DNA from: an uncultured Clostridium sp.
Lineage (GTDB): Bacteria; Bacillota; Clostridia; Lachnospirales; Lachnospiraceae
Length of the DNA: 22,663 bases
Direction: 5' to 3'
Assembly (NCBI GenBank): GCA_900541315.1
Contig: UQJF01000038.1
Coordinates: 1 to 22,663, forward strand
Shown: one piece after another, positions 7,650 through 16,092 of the stretch
Numbering within the stretch: position 1 is the stretch's first letter
Layout of the letters: each line of letters begins with the position of its first letter
The notes under the pieces: model-generated
The model's database searches: none
What the model was told of the DNA's origin: nothing
The model's input: the letters and a program-made list of their open reading frames with translations, nothing else
Program-made: the position numbers and the translations under genes

Positions 7650-8708
7650 ATGCAGAAACTGAAAGTAACTTCCAATGAAGCAGGACAAAGACTTGACAAG
7701 CTGCTGGCAAAATATTTAAGTCAGGCGGGAAAAGGCTTTCTCTATAAAATGATGCGCAAGAAAAATATTACCTTAAATGGAAAGAAATGTGATGGTTCGG
7801 AGCGTTTGGAAGAGGGAGATGAAATAAGCCTGTTTATGGCAGATGAGACCATAGAGAAGTTTTCAACGCCTCTGCCGCAGTTAGAAGCATTAGGAAAAGA
7901 ACATGCCGGGAACCTAGAAAAATCTGGAAAGGCCGGAAAAAACGGGGAAAATGGCAGCAAGAAGAAAAAGCAGGAGTTATCCATTATATATGAAGATAAG
8001 AATGTCATTATCGTGAACAAACCTTCCGGCATGCTTTCCCAGAAAGCCAAAGAAGGGGATATTTCCTTAAATGAGCATATTTTAAATTATCTTATTGATT
8101 CCGGTCATCTGCCGGTAAGCCAGCTGCGTACTTTTAAGCCTTCTATCTGCAACCGTCTGGACCGCAATACCAGCGGTCTGGTAGTAGCAGGAACTTCCCT
8201 GCAGGGGCTTCAGATCATGAATGCAGTTTTAAAAGACCGGAGTATCCATAAATATTATCAGTGCGTTGTGAAGGGAAAGATCCATAAGCCTCAGATGATC
8301 GCCGGTTTTTTAAAGAAGGATGAAGCGAAAAATACAGTGCAGATTTATCCGCTGGAAGTGGAAGGAAGCGTTCCTATTATGACAGAATATGTGCCTGTAA
8401 AGAGCAGCGATACAGCAACACTTTTAAAGGTCACACTGATCACCGGACGCAGCCATCAGATCCGTGCACATCTGGCTTCTATCGGACATCCTATTTTAGG
8501 GGATTTTAAGTATGGAGATCCAAAGGTGAACGAGCAGATCCAGAAGAAATACAAGGTACGTTCCCAATTGCTCCATTCCTGGAAACTGGTGATGCCGGGA
8601 AAAATGGCGCAGCCTTTAGATTATCTGGCAGGAAAAGAGTTTATTGCCCCTTTGCCGGCGGCCTTTAAGAAGGTGTTGCAGGGAGAAGGCCTGGATGCGG
8701 ATTCTTGA
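7650..8708 (+). CDS. RluA family pseudouridine synthase
   Basis: A 352-residue pseudouridine synthase. An S4 domain occupies about residues 1-65 (RLDKLLAKYLSQ). A Lys/Gly-rich linker follows at roughly 85-112. The catalytic core starts at NKPSGMLSQ and carries NRLDRNTSGL with catalytic Asp171, then TGRSHQIRAHLASIGHPILGD. It should isomerise uridines in rRNA or tRNA; RluD- or RluC-like targets are possible. I chose ATG 7650 because GGAAAGGA sits about 11 bases upstream and residue 1 then matches family starts; the in-frame ATG at 7623 would overlap the SDR gene. Its stop codon lies inside the -35 box of trpS. Confidence 0.92.
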   Translation: MQKLKVTSNEAGQRLDKLLAKYLSQAGKGFLYKMMRKKNITLNGKKCDGSERLEEGDEISLFMADETIEKFSTPLPQLEALGKEHAGNLEKSGKAGKNGENGSKKKKQELSIIYEDKNVIIVNKPSGMLSQKAKEGDISLNEHILNYLIDSGHLPVSQLRTFKPSICNRLDRNTSGLVVAGTSLQGLQIMNAVLKDRSIHKYYQCVVKGKIHKPQMIAGFLKKDEAKNTVQIYPLEVEGSVPIMTEYVPVKSSDTATLLKVTLITGRSHQIRAHLASIGHPILGDFKYGDPKVNEQIQKKYKVRSQLLHSWKLVMPGKMAQPLDYLAGKEFIAPLPAAFKKVLQGEGLDADS

Positions 8709-8733
8709 CAGAAAAGTAGCTTTGGGGTATGCT
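8705..8733 (+). promoter_or_regulatory. Sigma-A promoter of trpS
   Basis: TTGACA at 8705-8710 and TATGCT at 8728-8733 are separated by 17 bases, giving a perfect -35 and a fair -10. The -35 box contains the TGA stop of the upstream pseudouridine synthase gene. Only about 45 bases of leader remain, so there is no room for a T-box. Confidence 0.7.
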
Positions 8734-8788
8734 TATACAATAAGTATGGATAGAATTAAATAACTATATAACGAGAGGATAAGATACA

Positions 8789-9886
8789 ATGGGAAAAATC
8801 ATATTAACCGGCGACCGCCCAACAGGACGCCTTCATGTAGGACATTATGTAGGCTCTTTAAAGAGAAGAGTAGAACTTCAAAATTCCGGTGAGTTTGATG
8901 AAATTTATATTATGATCGCAGATGCGCAGGCTCTTACAGATAACGCAGATAACCCTGAAAAAGTACGTCAGAATATCATCGAGGTCGCTTTAGATTATCT
9001 GGCATGTGGTCTGGATCCTGCAAAATCTACTTTATTTATCCAGTCCCAGGTACCGGAACTTTGCGAAATGACCTTCTATTATATGGATCTGGTAACTGTA
9101 TCCAGATTACAGCGTAATCCTACTGTAAAATCTGAGATCCAGATGCGTAATTTTGAAACCAGTATTCCAGTTGGTTTCTTTACCTATCCTATCAGCCAGG
9201 CAGCTGATATCACAGCTTTTAAGGCGACCACAGTTCCGGTTGGCGAGGATCAGGCTCCAATGATCGAGCAGACCCGTGAGATCGTTCACAAGTTCAATAC
9301 TGTATATGGCGGTAATCTGGTAGAACCGGATATCCTGCTTCCGGATAATAAGGCATGCCTGCGTCTGCCAGGTATCGACGGAAAGGCAAAGATGAGTAAA
9401 TCCTTAGGAAACTGCATCTATCTGTCTGATTCTGAAGAAGAGGTCAAGAAGAAGATCATGTCCATGTTTACTGATCCGAACCATCTGCGTGTTCAGGATC
9501 CGGGACAGGTTGAAGGAAATCCTGTATTTATTTATCTGGATGCATTCTGCCGTGATGAGCATTTTGAAAAATATCTGCCAGATTACAAGAATTTAGATGA
9601 ATTAAAGGCTCATTATACAAGAGGCGGACTTGGCGATGTTAAGGTGAAGAAGTTCTTAAACAACGTGATCCAGGATGAACTGCGCCCTATCAGGGAGCGC
9701 AGAAAAGAGATCGCAAAGGATATCCCGGCTGTATACAAGATCCTGGAAGAAGGAAGCATCAAGGCAGAAAAGAAAGCAGCACAGACTCTTGCAGAAATGA
9801 AGCGTGCTATGAAGATCAACTATTTTGAAGATAAAGAGCTGATCGCAGAGCAGGCAGCAAGATTTTCAAGTGAGGCAGATGCGTAA
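8789..9886 (+). CDS. trpS: Tryptophan-tRNA ligase
   Basis: A 365-residue class I aminoacyl-tRNA synthetase that charges tRNA-Trp. The HIGH-type motif reads GRLHVGHY at residues 13-20 and the KMSKS loop is intact at 201-205. The middle contains [19 protein letters not shown], as expected for TrpRS binding of adenylate. The length is slightly above the common 330-340. The start follows CGAGAGGATAAG, a usable ribosome site. It is a single-gene unit with its own promoter and a strong terminator. No T-box (no AGGGTGGTACCGCG-like sequence) precedes it. Confidence 0.97.
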   Translation: MGKIILTGDRPTGRLHVGHYVGSLKRRVELQNSGEFDEIYIMIADAQALTDNADNPEKVRQNIIEVALDYLACGLDPAKSTLFIQSQVPELCEMTFYYMDLVTVSRLQRNPTVKSEIQMRNFETSIPVGFFTYPISQAADITAFKATTVPVGEDQAPMIEQTREIVHKFNTVYGGNLVEPDILLPDNKACLRLPGIDGKAKMSKSLGNCIYLSDSEEEVKKKIMSMFTDPNHLRVQDPGQVEGNPVFIYLDAFCRDEHFEKYLPDYKNLDELKAHYTRGGLGDVKVKKFLNNVIQDELRPIRERRKEIAKDIPAVYKILEEGSIKAEKKAAQTLAEMKRAMKINYFEDKELIAEQAARFSSEADA

Positions 9887-9898
9887 AAAGCAACTGTA

Positions 9899-9937
9899 AA
9901 AAAATCGTCCGGACAGATCAGATCCGGGCGATTTTTT
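9899..9937. terminator. Bidirectional terminator between trpS and the DUF362 gene
   Basis: A stem of about 14 bp pairs AAAATCGTCCGGA with TCCGGGCGATTTT (one G-T wobble) around a loop of about 10 bases. It has a T run on the plus side and an A run on the left that serves as a T run for the minus strand. It therefore fits both convergent genes. Confidence 0.9.
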
Positions 9938-9949
9938 GTTTTACATCAT

Positions 9950-11080
9950 TTACATAACAACTAATTCATATTTTCTGGAACCAAGTCCGATCTTTTCTGC
10001 ATGGTCTAAGCAGCTTCTCCACTCAGATTCTGGCGTGGAATTGCAGAAATGGTCGTGGTGGTCTACGAAGCCTTTCTTTGCCATGTTCTTTGCCAGCTGG
10101 CTTCCAGGCATTGGGGCAGCTTTAAGACAGGCATCTACGCAGGCCTGGTCCAGTGCCAGTGGATCAAAGGAAGCGAACATTCCAATATTTGGAAGGATCG
10201 GCACGTCGTTTTCACCGTGGCAGTCACAGTTAGGAGATACATCTACTATCAGGGAAATATGGAAGTTTGGACGTCCATCTACCACGGCCTTGGTATATTC
10301 AGCCATACGGCAGTTTAACAGCTCGTTTGCAGTGTCATTGTCAAAGGCAATGGCATCGAAGTTGCAGGCACCCAGGCAGCGGCCGCAGCCTACGCAGTGT
10401 TCCTGATCCACATGCATTTTTCTGGCAGCTTCATCAAAGACCAGACCACTGTTGGCACATTCTTTCTGACATTTGCGGCAGCCTTTACATAAATCCTGTT
10501 CAATGTGTGGTTTGCCGCTGCTGTGCTGGTCTTTTTTTCCTGCCCTGGATCCACAGCCCATACCGATATTTTTTATGGTTCCGCCGAAGCCGGTCATTTC
10601 ATGGCCTTTAAAATGGGTCAGGCTGATAAATACATCGGCATCCATAATAGCACGGCCGATCTTGGCTTCTTTTACATATTCCCCGCCTTCTACCGGCACA
10701 TCTACATCATCTGTACCTTTCAGGCCATCGCCAATAAGGATGGGACATCCTACAGTCAGCGGTGTAAATCCATTTTCCCATGCACATTCCAGATGCTCTA
10801 AAGCGTTTTTGCGGCTTCCCGGATACATGGTGTTGCAGTCAGTAAGAAATGGCTTTCCACCCAGTTCTTTTACTACATCTGCAACTGCTTTTGCGTAGTT
10901 AGGACGAAGATAACTAATATTTCCCAGTTCTCCAAAATGCATCTTAATGGCAACAAATTTGCCGTCCATATTCAGTTTTTCAATACCAGCTTTTTTGATC
11001 AGCTTTTTTAATTTGGTTGGAAGTCCGTCACCAAAGGCAATTGTGTGAAAATCAGTGAAATAAACTTTTGATGGTTCCAT
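9950..11080 (-). CDS. DUF362 protein with two 4Fe-4S sites
   Basis: A 376-residue protein. Residues 1-185 form the DUF362 region (KVYFTDFHT, then THFKGHEMTGFGGTIKNIGMGC). A ferredoxin-like insert carries CxxCxxCxxxC twice: Cys198, 201, 204, 208 and Cys229, 232, 235, 239, enough for two 4Fe-4S clusters. Residues after 245 return to the DUF362 fold (SPNCDCHGENDVPILPNIG). The start at 11080 is chosen for the GAGG ribosome site six bases upstream and the consensus-like promoter behind it; the longer open frame to 11290 has no support. It is a cytoplasmic redox protein of unknown reaction, common in anaerobes. It stands alone. Confidence 0.92.
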   Translation of the reverse strand: MEPSKVYFTDFHTIAFGDGLPTKLKKLIKKAGIEKLNMDGKFVAIKMHFGELGNISYLRPNYAKAVADVVKELGGKPFLTDCNTMYPGSRKNALEHLECAWENGFTPLTVGCPILIGDGLKGTDDVDVPVEGGEYVKEAKIGRAIMDADVFISLTHFKGHEMTGFGGTIKNIGMGCGSRAGKKDQHSSGKPHIEQDLCKGCRKCQKECANSGLVFDEAARKMHVDQEHCVGCGRCLGACNFDAIAFDNDTANELLNCRMAEYTKAVVDGRPNFHISLIVDVSPNCDCHGENDVPILPNIGMFASFDPLALDQACVDACLKAAPMPGSQLAKNMAKKGFVDHHDHFCNSTPESEWRSCLDHAEKIGLGSRKYELVVM

Positions 11081-11113
11081 ATAATACCTCGCTTTTGTGT
11101 GAAATTTTTCTAT

Positions 11114-11142
11114 AGTATAATGCAAAAAATGAAGAATGGCAA
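11114..11142 (-). promoter_or_regulatory. Promoter of the DUF362 gene
   Basis: Read on the minus strand, TTGCCA (11137-11142) and TATACT (11114-11119) are 17 bases apart. The region is shared with plus-strand promoter-like elements for recU, so the two units are divergent. Confidence 0.65.
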
Positions 11143-11156
11143 ATACAGAATTAATT

Positions 11157-11165
11157 TGGTATACT
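11157..11165 (+). promoter_or_regulatory. Candidate extended -10 promoter for recU
   Basis: TGG followed by TATACT is an extended -10 element. The -35 at the right distance is weak (TGGCAA at 11137-11142). Transcription would begin near 11172, a few bases before the long hairpin. An alternative is TATAAT at 11116-11121 with a poor -35. Confidence 0.4.
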
Positions 11166-11175
11166 GATGATACCA

Positions 11176-11238
11176 GGGTCAAAAGGTCATAAATCCGATG
11201 CAAGCTTGCTTGCAGGAGGATTCTTGATCTTGGGACCC
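11176..11238 (+). promoter_or_regulatory. Long imperfect hairpin in the recU leader
   Basis: Four nested stems can be drawn: GGGTC/GACCC, AGGTCA/TGATCT (one G-U), AATCC/GGATT and TGCAAG/CTTGCA with loop CTTG. They are separated by small internal loops, for about 22 paired positions in 63 bases. It lies 80 bases before the recU start and lacks a T run. It could be a cis-acting RNA element, a 5' stabiliser or a dispersed repeat. It matches no riboswitch class that I recognise. Confidence 0.55.
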
Positions 11239-11317
11239 GCCAAAAACATGAGTAAGAAGCCAAAAACAAAGGGGATGCGGCGGCAGACATTTGTTTTACG
11301 GAAAGGACAGCATAAAA

Positions 11318-11866
11318 ATGGGAACATGGAAAACAAGAGGCCTTCGTGGATCTACCTTAGAAGATTTGATCAATCATACAAATGAAAGCTACAGAGAAAA
11401 AAAGCTGGCTTTGATCCAGAAAATCCCTACCCCTATTACCCCCATTGAAATAGATAAGAGCAGCCGTCATATTACACTGGCTTATTTTGAACAGAAAAGT
11501 ACAGTAGACTATATTGGGGCAGTGCAGGGAATCCCGGTGTGTTTTGATGCAAAGGAATGTGCGGTAAAAACATTTCCTCTGCAAAATATCCATCCACACC
11601 AGATTAAGTTCATGGAAGAATTTGAACAGCAGGGGGGCATATCTTTTATTATTGTACATTATACAGCCATGGATGAAATGTATTATGTACCCTTTGCAGA
11701 TGTAAAAAAATTCTGGGACCGCATGGAAGCAGGCGGGCGAAAGAGTTTTACTTATGATGAAATTGACAAAAACTGGAAAATACGTTCCCACAGGGATATG
11801 TATGTTCACTATCTGGAGCCTTTATCCATTGATCTAAGCCAGAGGGAAAATAAGCAGGAGTTATGA
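11318..11866 (+). CDS. recU: Holliday junction resolvase RecU
   Basis: A 182-residue nuclease of the Firmicutes RecU family, which cleaves four-way DNA junctions during recombination and chromosome segregation. Family marks are RGLRGSTLEDLINHTN at residues 7-22, the IPTPITP strand at 36-42, QKSTVDYIG with Asp64, and the active-site strand FDAKE at 76-80 (most RecU proteins read F-E-A-K-E/T there, so Asp77 is a conservative change). The start at ATG 11318 is backed by AAAGGA at 11302-11307; the TTG at 11291 is less likely. The usual partner, a class A penicillin-binding protein gene, is not adjacent. A structured leader precedes the gene and the his promoter follows directly. Confidence 0.93.
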   Translation: MGTWKTRGLRGSTLEDLINHTNESYREKKLALIQKIPTPITPIEIDKSSRHITLAYFEQKSTVDYIGAVQGIPVCFDAKECAVKTFPLQNIHPHQIKFMEEFEQQGGISFIIVHYTAMDEMYYVPFADVKKFWDRMEAGGRKSFTYDEIDKNWKIRSHRDMYVHYLEPLSIDLSQRENKQEL

Positions 11867-11907
11867 AGATCCAGAAATACGTAGTTATGAAAAATCCAGA
11901 AATACGT
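11861..11907 (+). repeat. Two tandem 22/23-bp repeats at the his promoter
   Basis: TTATGAA followed by GATCCAGAAATACGT (11861-11882) recurs with one changed and one inserted base at 11885-11907. The first copy includes the recU stop codon. The second ends on the first T of the his -35 box. The 14-base core ATCCAGAAATACGT is identical in both. Confidence 0.8.
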
Positions 11908-11935
11908 TGACAAGAAAAATAATAACCTTTATAAT
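11907..11935 (+). promoter_or_regulatory. Perfect consensus sigma-A promoter of the his operon
   Basis: TTGACA at 11907-11912 and TATAAT at 11930-11935 are exactly 17 bases apart. The predicted start is near 11942, leaving a leader of about 90 bases. No T-box and no histidine-rich leader peptide is visible, so control may act at the repeats overlapping the -35 box. Confidence 0.9.
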
Positions 11936-12031
11936 AAGAACCACGTTAATGAATTACCACTCTACCATGATAAAGCAATAAGGGACAAAAGAAGAGCCAT
12001 TTACACCGGCGGAAGATAAGGGAGATGTGCC

Positions 12032-13312
12032 ATGACAAAGAAAAACAAGCTGATCCATACTCCGGAAGGAGTCAGGGACATTTACAACGGAGAATGCCGC
12101 AGAAAGCTGGCAGTCCAGGAGAAGATCCTCCATACATTATATCTGTACGGTTATGAGCATATCCAGACCCCAAGTTTTGAATATGCGGATATTTTTAATG
12201 AAGACCGTGGAAGTGTAGGCGCCCAGGAAATGTTCAAATTTTTCGACCGGGACAATAACATGCTGGTACTCAGGCCGGATATGACCCCGGCAGTGGCCAG
12301 ATGCGTGGCAAAATATTTTATGGATGATGACATGCCTCTGCGCCTGTGTTACTTAGAGCGCACTTTTAAGAACAACACCAGTTATCAAGGTTACTTAAAA
12401 GAAAGGGCTGAGTCTGGTGCAGAGCTGATCGGTGATGACTCACCAGATGCTGATGCAGAGATGATCGCTATGGTCATTGACTGCTTAAAGACGGCAGGTT
12501 TAAAAGAATTCCAGGTAGAATTAGGAGAGGTTGCATTTTACAGAAGCCTGTTGCTGCAGTCCGGACTGGATGAAGATGCACAGGCACGGTTAAATGACCT
12601 GATCGAGAATAAAAACCGTTTTGGTGTGGAAGAGTTCTTAAAGAACCAGAATATGGAAGAAAGCTTAAAAGAAGCCTTTTTAAAGCTTCCGGAGCTGTTT
12701 GGCGGTATCAGCCAGATTAAAAAGGCAAAAACATTAACTCACAATCCACAGGCGTTAGCAGCTATTGAGAGGCTGGAACGGGTACATACTTTGCTGGAAG
12801 AGTACCACATGGCAGATTATGTATCCTATGACCTAGGAATGTTAAGCCGTTACCAGTATTATACAGGCATCATTTTTAAGGCGTATACTTACGGGACAGG
12901 CGATTATATTGTTACAGGCGGCCGTTACAATAAGCTGTTAGTACAGTTTGGAAAAGATACCCCGGCAGTTGGTTTTGCCATTGTGGTAGACCAGCTTATG
13001 GCAGCTTTATCCAGACAGCAGATCCATATTCCGGTGCAGTTAGTGAATACAGTGATCCTTTATGAGCCATCAGCCAGACAAAGTGCTGTGCGTTTAAGCC
13101 GATTCTTCCGTTCCGAAGGCACTCCGGTGCAGGCCATGGTCATGGAGGAAGGAAAGAGCCTGGAAGACTACAAGGAAATGGCAAAGAAAAGAGGTCTTCG
13201 TACTATCCTCTGCCTGAAGGATGCAGGGAATACAGTAACTGCCTTTGATATGCTCATAGGAAATGTAGATGAAACTCCTGTATCTGCATACGGAGTCAGG
13301 GGGATCTTATAG
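12032..13312 (+). CDS. hisZ: ATP phosphoribosyltransferase regulatory subunit HisZ
   Basis: A 426-residue paralogue of histidyl-tRNA synthetase. It has class II motifs (TPEGVRDI near residue 10; [17 protein letters not shown]) and a late GGRYNKL segment. HisZ does not charge tRNA; it binds the short form of HisG to make the active, histidine-inhibited hetero-octamer that starts histidine synthesis. The call rests on the immediately following short hisG and on the his operon setting. AAGGGAG at 12018-12024 supports the start. First gene of the operon. Confidence 0.95.
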   Translation: MTKKNKLIHTPEGVRDIYNGECRRKLAVQEKILHTLYLYGYEHIQTPSFEYADIFNEDRGSVGAQEMFKFFDRDNNMLVLRPDMTPAVARCVAKYFMDDDMPLRLCYLERTFKNNTSYQGYLKERAESGAELIGDDSPDADAEMIAMVIDCLKTAGLKEFQVELGEVAFYRSLLLQSGLDEDAQARLNDLIENKNRFGVEEFLKNQNMEESLKEAFLKLPELFGGISQIKKAKTLTHNPQALAAIERLERVHTLLEEYHMADYVSYDLGMLSRYQYYTGIIFKAYTYGTGDYIVTGGRYNKLLVQFGKDTPAVGFAIVVDQLMAALSRQQIHIPVQLVNTVILYEPSARQSAVRLSRFFRSEGTPVQAMVMEEGKSLEDYKEMAKKRGLRTILCLKDAGNTVTAFDMLIGNVDETPVSAYGVRGIL

Positions 13313-13349
13313 GATACCCGGAAAACATATGGATATAAAGGAGGAGATT

Positions 13350-14009
13350 ATGAGATATCTTACCATAGCATTAGCCAAGGGCCGTCTGGCTTTAAAGGCA
13401 ATGGATATGTTTGAGCAGATCGGCATTTCCTGTGAGGAGATGAAGGACAAAAACTCCAGAAAGCTGATCTTTGTAAATGAAGACCTGGGCATCCGTTTCT
13501 TTTTAGCCAAGGCAAATGACGTTCCTACTTATGTAGAGTACGGTGCTGCAGACATTGGCATTGTAGGCCGTGATACCATTTTGGAGGAAGGAAGAAGACT
13601 TTATGAGGTACTGGACCTGGCGATGGGAAAATGCAGGATGTGTGTCTGCGGGCCTGAGTCAGCCAGGGAACGTTTAAAGCATCACGAGCTGATCCGCGTA
13701 GCTACCAAATATCCCCATATTGCAAAAGATTATTTCTATAATCAGAAATACCAGACTGTAGAGATCATTAAGTTAAACGGTTCTATTGAGCTGGCACCTA
13801 TTGTAGGGCTTTCCGAGGTGATCGTGGATATCGTGGAGACAGGTTCTACCCTGAGGGAAAATGGATTAGTAGTTTTAGAAGAGGTCTGTGACCTTTCAGC
13901 ACGTATGGTAGTCAACCAGGTAAGCATGAAGACAGAAAATGAGCGGATCACAAAGATCATCAAAGATTTTCAGGGACTTTTAAAAGAAAAAGAGAGGGCG
14001 GACAAATGA
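13350..14009 (+). CDS. hisG: ATP phosphoribosyltransferase, short form
   Basis: A 219-residue catalytic subunit joining ATP and PRPP in the first step of histidine synthesis. The N-terminus [10 protein letters not shown] and the PRPP-binding loop [10 protein letters not shown] at 160-169 are intact. It lacks the C-terminal regulatory domain of the roughly 290-residue long form, which agrees with hisZ upstream. The start is fixed by a near-perfect AAAGGAGGAG at 13337-13346; an in-frame ATG-less extension to 13269 overlaps hisZ and is rejected. Its stop overlaps the hisD start in ATGA. Confidence 0.97.
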   Translation: MRYLTIALAKGRLALKAMDMFEQIGISCEEMKDKNSRKLIFVNEDLGIRFFLAKANDVPTYVEYGAADIGIVGRDTILEEGRRLYEVLDLAMGKCRMCVCGPESARERLKHHELIRVATKYPHIAKDYFYNQKYQTVEIIKLNGSIELAPIVGLSEVIVDIVETGSTLRENGLVVLEEVCDLSARMVVNQVSMKTENERITKIIKDFQGLLKEKERADK

Positions 14010-15295
14010 GGATCGTAAAGTTAGACGAAGCATCTATGAAAAATATTCTGGCAGATATGTTAAAAAGAGACCCAAATAACTATGATGCCTATACAGAAAC
14101 CGTGCAGGAGATCGTAGATAAGGTAAAAGCAGAAGGTGATAGGGCGGTTTTTGATTATACCAGAAAATTTGATAAAGCACAGATCAATGCAGAAAATATC
14201 CGGGTAACAGAAGCTGAGATTAAAGAAGCTATGGAAGAAGTTGATCCCCACCTGCTGGAAGTAATGAAAAAATCCATGGAAAACATCCGCCGTTACCATG
14301 AAAAACAGAGAAGGAACAGCTGGTTTGATTCCCAGCCTGACGGTACGATCTTAGGACAGAAGATCACTGCTTTAGAGAGTGCAGGTGTATATGTACCAGG
14401 CGGAAAAGCAGCGTACCCTTCTTCTGTACTTATGAACATTATCCCGGCAGAGGTAGCAGGTGTTAAGCGTATTGTAATGGTCACACCTCCTGGTCAGGAT
14501 GGAAAGGTAAATCCTGTTACTTTAACAGCAGCGCATCTGGCTGGCGCTACGGAAGTTTATAAAGTAGGCGGTGCCCAGGCCATCGCAGCCCTTGCTTTTG
14601 GCACTGAGTCTATTCCAAGAGTCAGCAAGATCGTAGGACCTGGAAATATCTTTGTTGCGCTTGCAAAAAAGGCTGTATACGGCCATGTAAGCATTGACAG
14701 TATCGCAGGACCAAGTGAGATCTTAGTAGTAGCAGATGAAACAGCAAATCCAAGATATGTGGCAGCTGACCTGTTAAGCCAGGCAGAGCATGATGAGTTA
14801 GCCAGTGCTATTTTAGTTACCACCAGCATGGAGCTGGCTGAGAAAGTTTCTAAAGAAGTGGATGGCTTTTTACAGGTATTATCCAGAAGTGGGATCATAA
14901 AGAAATCTCTGGATAACTACGGCTATATCCTGGTAGTGGATACCATGGATGAAGCAGTTGAAACAGCCAATAACATTGCTCCGGAACATCTGGAGCTGGT
15001 AACGGCGAATCCTTTTGAAGTAATGACAAAGATCCGCAACGCAGGAGCTATTTTTATCGGTGAATACAGCTCTGAGCCGCTGGGAGACTATTTTGCAGGA
15101 CCAAACCATATCCTTCCTACTAACGGGACAGCGAAATTCTTCTCACCTTTAGGTGTAGACGACTTTATTAAGAAATCCAGCATTATCTATTATTCCAGAG
15201 AAGCCCTGAAAAAGGCTCACAGGGATATTGAGGACTTTGCAGAGGCAGAACATCTGACTGCACATGCAAATTCTGTAAGGGTAAGATTTGAATGA
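14006..15295 (+). CDS. hisD: Histidinol dehydrogenase
   Basis: A 429-residue zinc enzyme that oxidises histidinol to histidine in two NAD-dependent steps. Zinc ligands expected from the Escherichia coli enzyme are all present: Gln259 and His262 in SQAEHDE, Asp361 in EPLGDYFAG and His420 in LTAHANS. The segments [27 protein letters not shown] and IVGPGNIFV are also intact. It overlaps hisG by four bases (ATGA), so translation is probably coupled. The repeat A and B hairpins follow its stop. Confidence 0.97.
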   Translation: MRIVKLDEASMKNILADMLKRDPNNYDAYTETVQEIVDKVKAEGDRAVFDYTRKFDKAQINAENIRVTEAEIKEAMEEVDPHLLEVMKKSMENIRRYHEKQRRNSWFDSQPDGTILGQKITALESAGVYVPGGKAAYPSSVLMNIIPAEVAGVKRIVMVTPPGQDGKVNPVTLTAAHLAGATEVYKVGGAQAIAALAFGTESIPRVSKIVGPGNIFVALAKKAVYGHVSIDSIAGPSEILVVADETANPRYVAADLLSQAEHDELASAILVTTSMELAEKVSKEVDGFLQVLSRSGIIKKSLDNYGYILVVDTMDEAVETANNIAPEHLELVTANPFEVMTKIRNAGAIFIGEYSSEPLGDYFAGPNHILPTNGTAKFFSPLGVDDFIKKSSIIYYSREALKKAHRDIEDFAEAEHLTAHANSVRVRFE

Positions 15296-15297
15296 TA

Positions 15298-15360
15298 TGT
15301 TCTCTCGGAATCTCAGCCACAAAGGCAGGTGCATGAGAGACTCCGAGAGGACATTAATAA
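15298..15360 (+). repeat. Intergenic repeat A, copy 2, with long hairpin
   Basis: The repeat core is 15320-15360. Here it also forms a hairpin: TGTTCTCTCGGAATCTC (15298-15314) pairs with GAGACTCCGAGAGGACA (15337-15353) at 16 of 17 positions, including one G-U, with a 22-base loop. It begins three bases after the hisD stop and has no T run, so it is not an ordinary terminator. Repeat B follows directly. Confidence 0.75.
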
Positions 15361-15362
15361 TT

Positions 15363-15400
15363 GCGAGAGTGCAAAGCACGCAGCAATTCAATATCAGAGG
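15363..15400 (+). repeat. Intergenic repeat B, copy 2
   Basis: This copy matches 3308-3345 at 37 of 38 positions. With the flanking AAT it can fold as AATTGC/GCAATT around an inner GTGC-AAA-GCAC. It lies between repeat A and the hisB ribosome site. Confidence 0.8.
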
Positions 15401-15435
15401 AGTTAAAAGGTCCGGATAAAGGAGAGTACAGGAAT

Positions 15436-16023
15436 ATGGAACGCATTGCGCAGATCACACGAAATACCAATGAAACACAGATAAAAATGACCTTAAACCT
15501 GGACGGCAGCGGAAAAGCCAATATCCATACAGGCATCGGTTTTTTTGACCATATGTTAAACAGTTTTTCTCGTCATGGTTTTTTTGATCTGGATCTTCAG
15601 GTAAATGGGGATCTGGAGGTAGATACCCATCATACCATTGAGGATACGGGAATCGTTCTGGGACAGGCGATCCGCCAGGCAGTAGGTGATAAAAAAGGCA
15701 TCTGCCGTTATGGCTCCCAGATTCTTCCTATGGACGAGGCATTAGTTATCTGTGCCCTGGATCTTTGCGGAAGACCTTATCTGGTCTATGATTTAAATCT
15801 TGACCGGGAAAAAGTTGGTGATCTGGAGACAGAAATGGTGCGGGAATTTTTCTACGCAGTATCATATGGCGGAGAAATGAACCTTCATCTGCGACAGATG
15901 TCCGGAAGCAACAATCACCATATCATTGAAGGGGCTTTTAAGGCATTTGCAAAGGCACTGGATGAGGCAACCGGTTATGATCCCCGTCTGACAGATGTAT
16001 TATCTACAAAGGGAAGCCTGTAG
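15436..16023 (+). CDS. hisB: Imidazoleglycerol-phosphate dehydratase
   Basis: A 195-residue monofunctional dehydratase that turns imidazoleglycerol phosphate into imidazoleacetol phosphate. Both metal-binding repeats are present: DTHHTIEDTG near residues 70-79 and SGSNNHHIIEGAF near 155-167. GFFDHML lies near residue 37. There is no fused histidinol-phosphatase domain. The start at 15436 is chosen because AAAGGAGAG lies about nine bases upstream; the TTG at 15361 lies inside repeat B. About 140 bases of repeats separate it from hisD. Confidence 0.97.
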   Translation: MERIAQITRNTNETQIKMTLNLDGSGKANIHTGIGFFDHMLNSFSRHGFFDLDLQVNGDLEVDTHHTIEDTGIVLGQAIRQAVGDKKGICRYGSQILPMDEALVICALDLCGRPYLVYDLNLDREKVGDLETEMVREFFYAVSYGGEMNLHLRQMSGSNNHHIIEGAFKAFAKALDEATGYDPRLTDVLSTKGSL

Positions 16024-16035
16024 AAAAAATCTTCA

Positions 16036-16069
16036 CAAAATCAAGTACAAAAAGATTCCGAGAGTACAT
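16036..16069 (+). repeat. Intergenic repeat A, copy 3
   Basis: A diverged copy: CAAA, CAAGT, then GATTCCGAGAGTACAT matches copy 1 with one single-base gap and several changes. It sits between hisB and hisA, 12 bases before the AAAAAGGAG ribosome site. The left hairpin arm of copy 2 is not conserved here. Confidence 0.6.
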
Positions 16070-16092
16070 AAAAGAGAAAAAGGAGACAAATT

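Noticed and set aside
8734..8788. T-box leader for trpS
   Set aside because: The leader is too short and lacks the conserved T-box sequence.
11081..11290. N-terminal extension of the DUF362 reading frame
   Set aside because: It crosses the promoter and has no homology-like sequence; ATG 11080 has a good ribosome site.
11167..11385. Plus-strand ORF of 72 codons before recU
   Set aside because: It covers the hairpin, has no ribosome site, and runs into recU in another frame; the recU frame has clear homology.
11949..11981. Possible histidine leader peptide before hisZ (MNYHSTMIKQ)
   Set aside because: It has only one His codon, no ribosome site and no following attenuator hairpin with a T run.
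15361..15435. N-terminal extension of hisB from TTG
   Set aside because: The extension is translated repeat B; the family start and ribosome site fit 15436.
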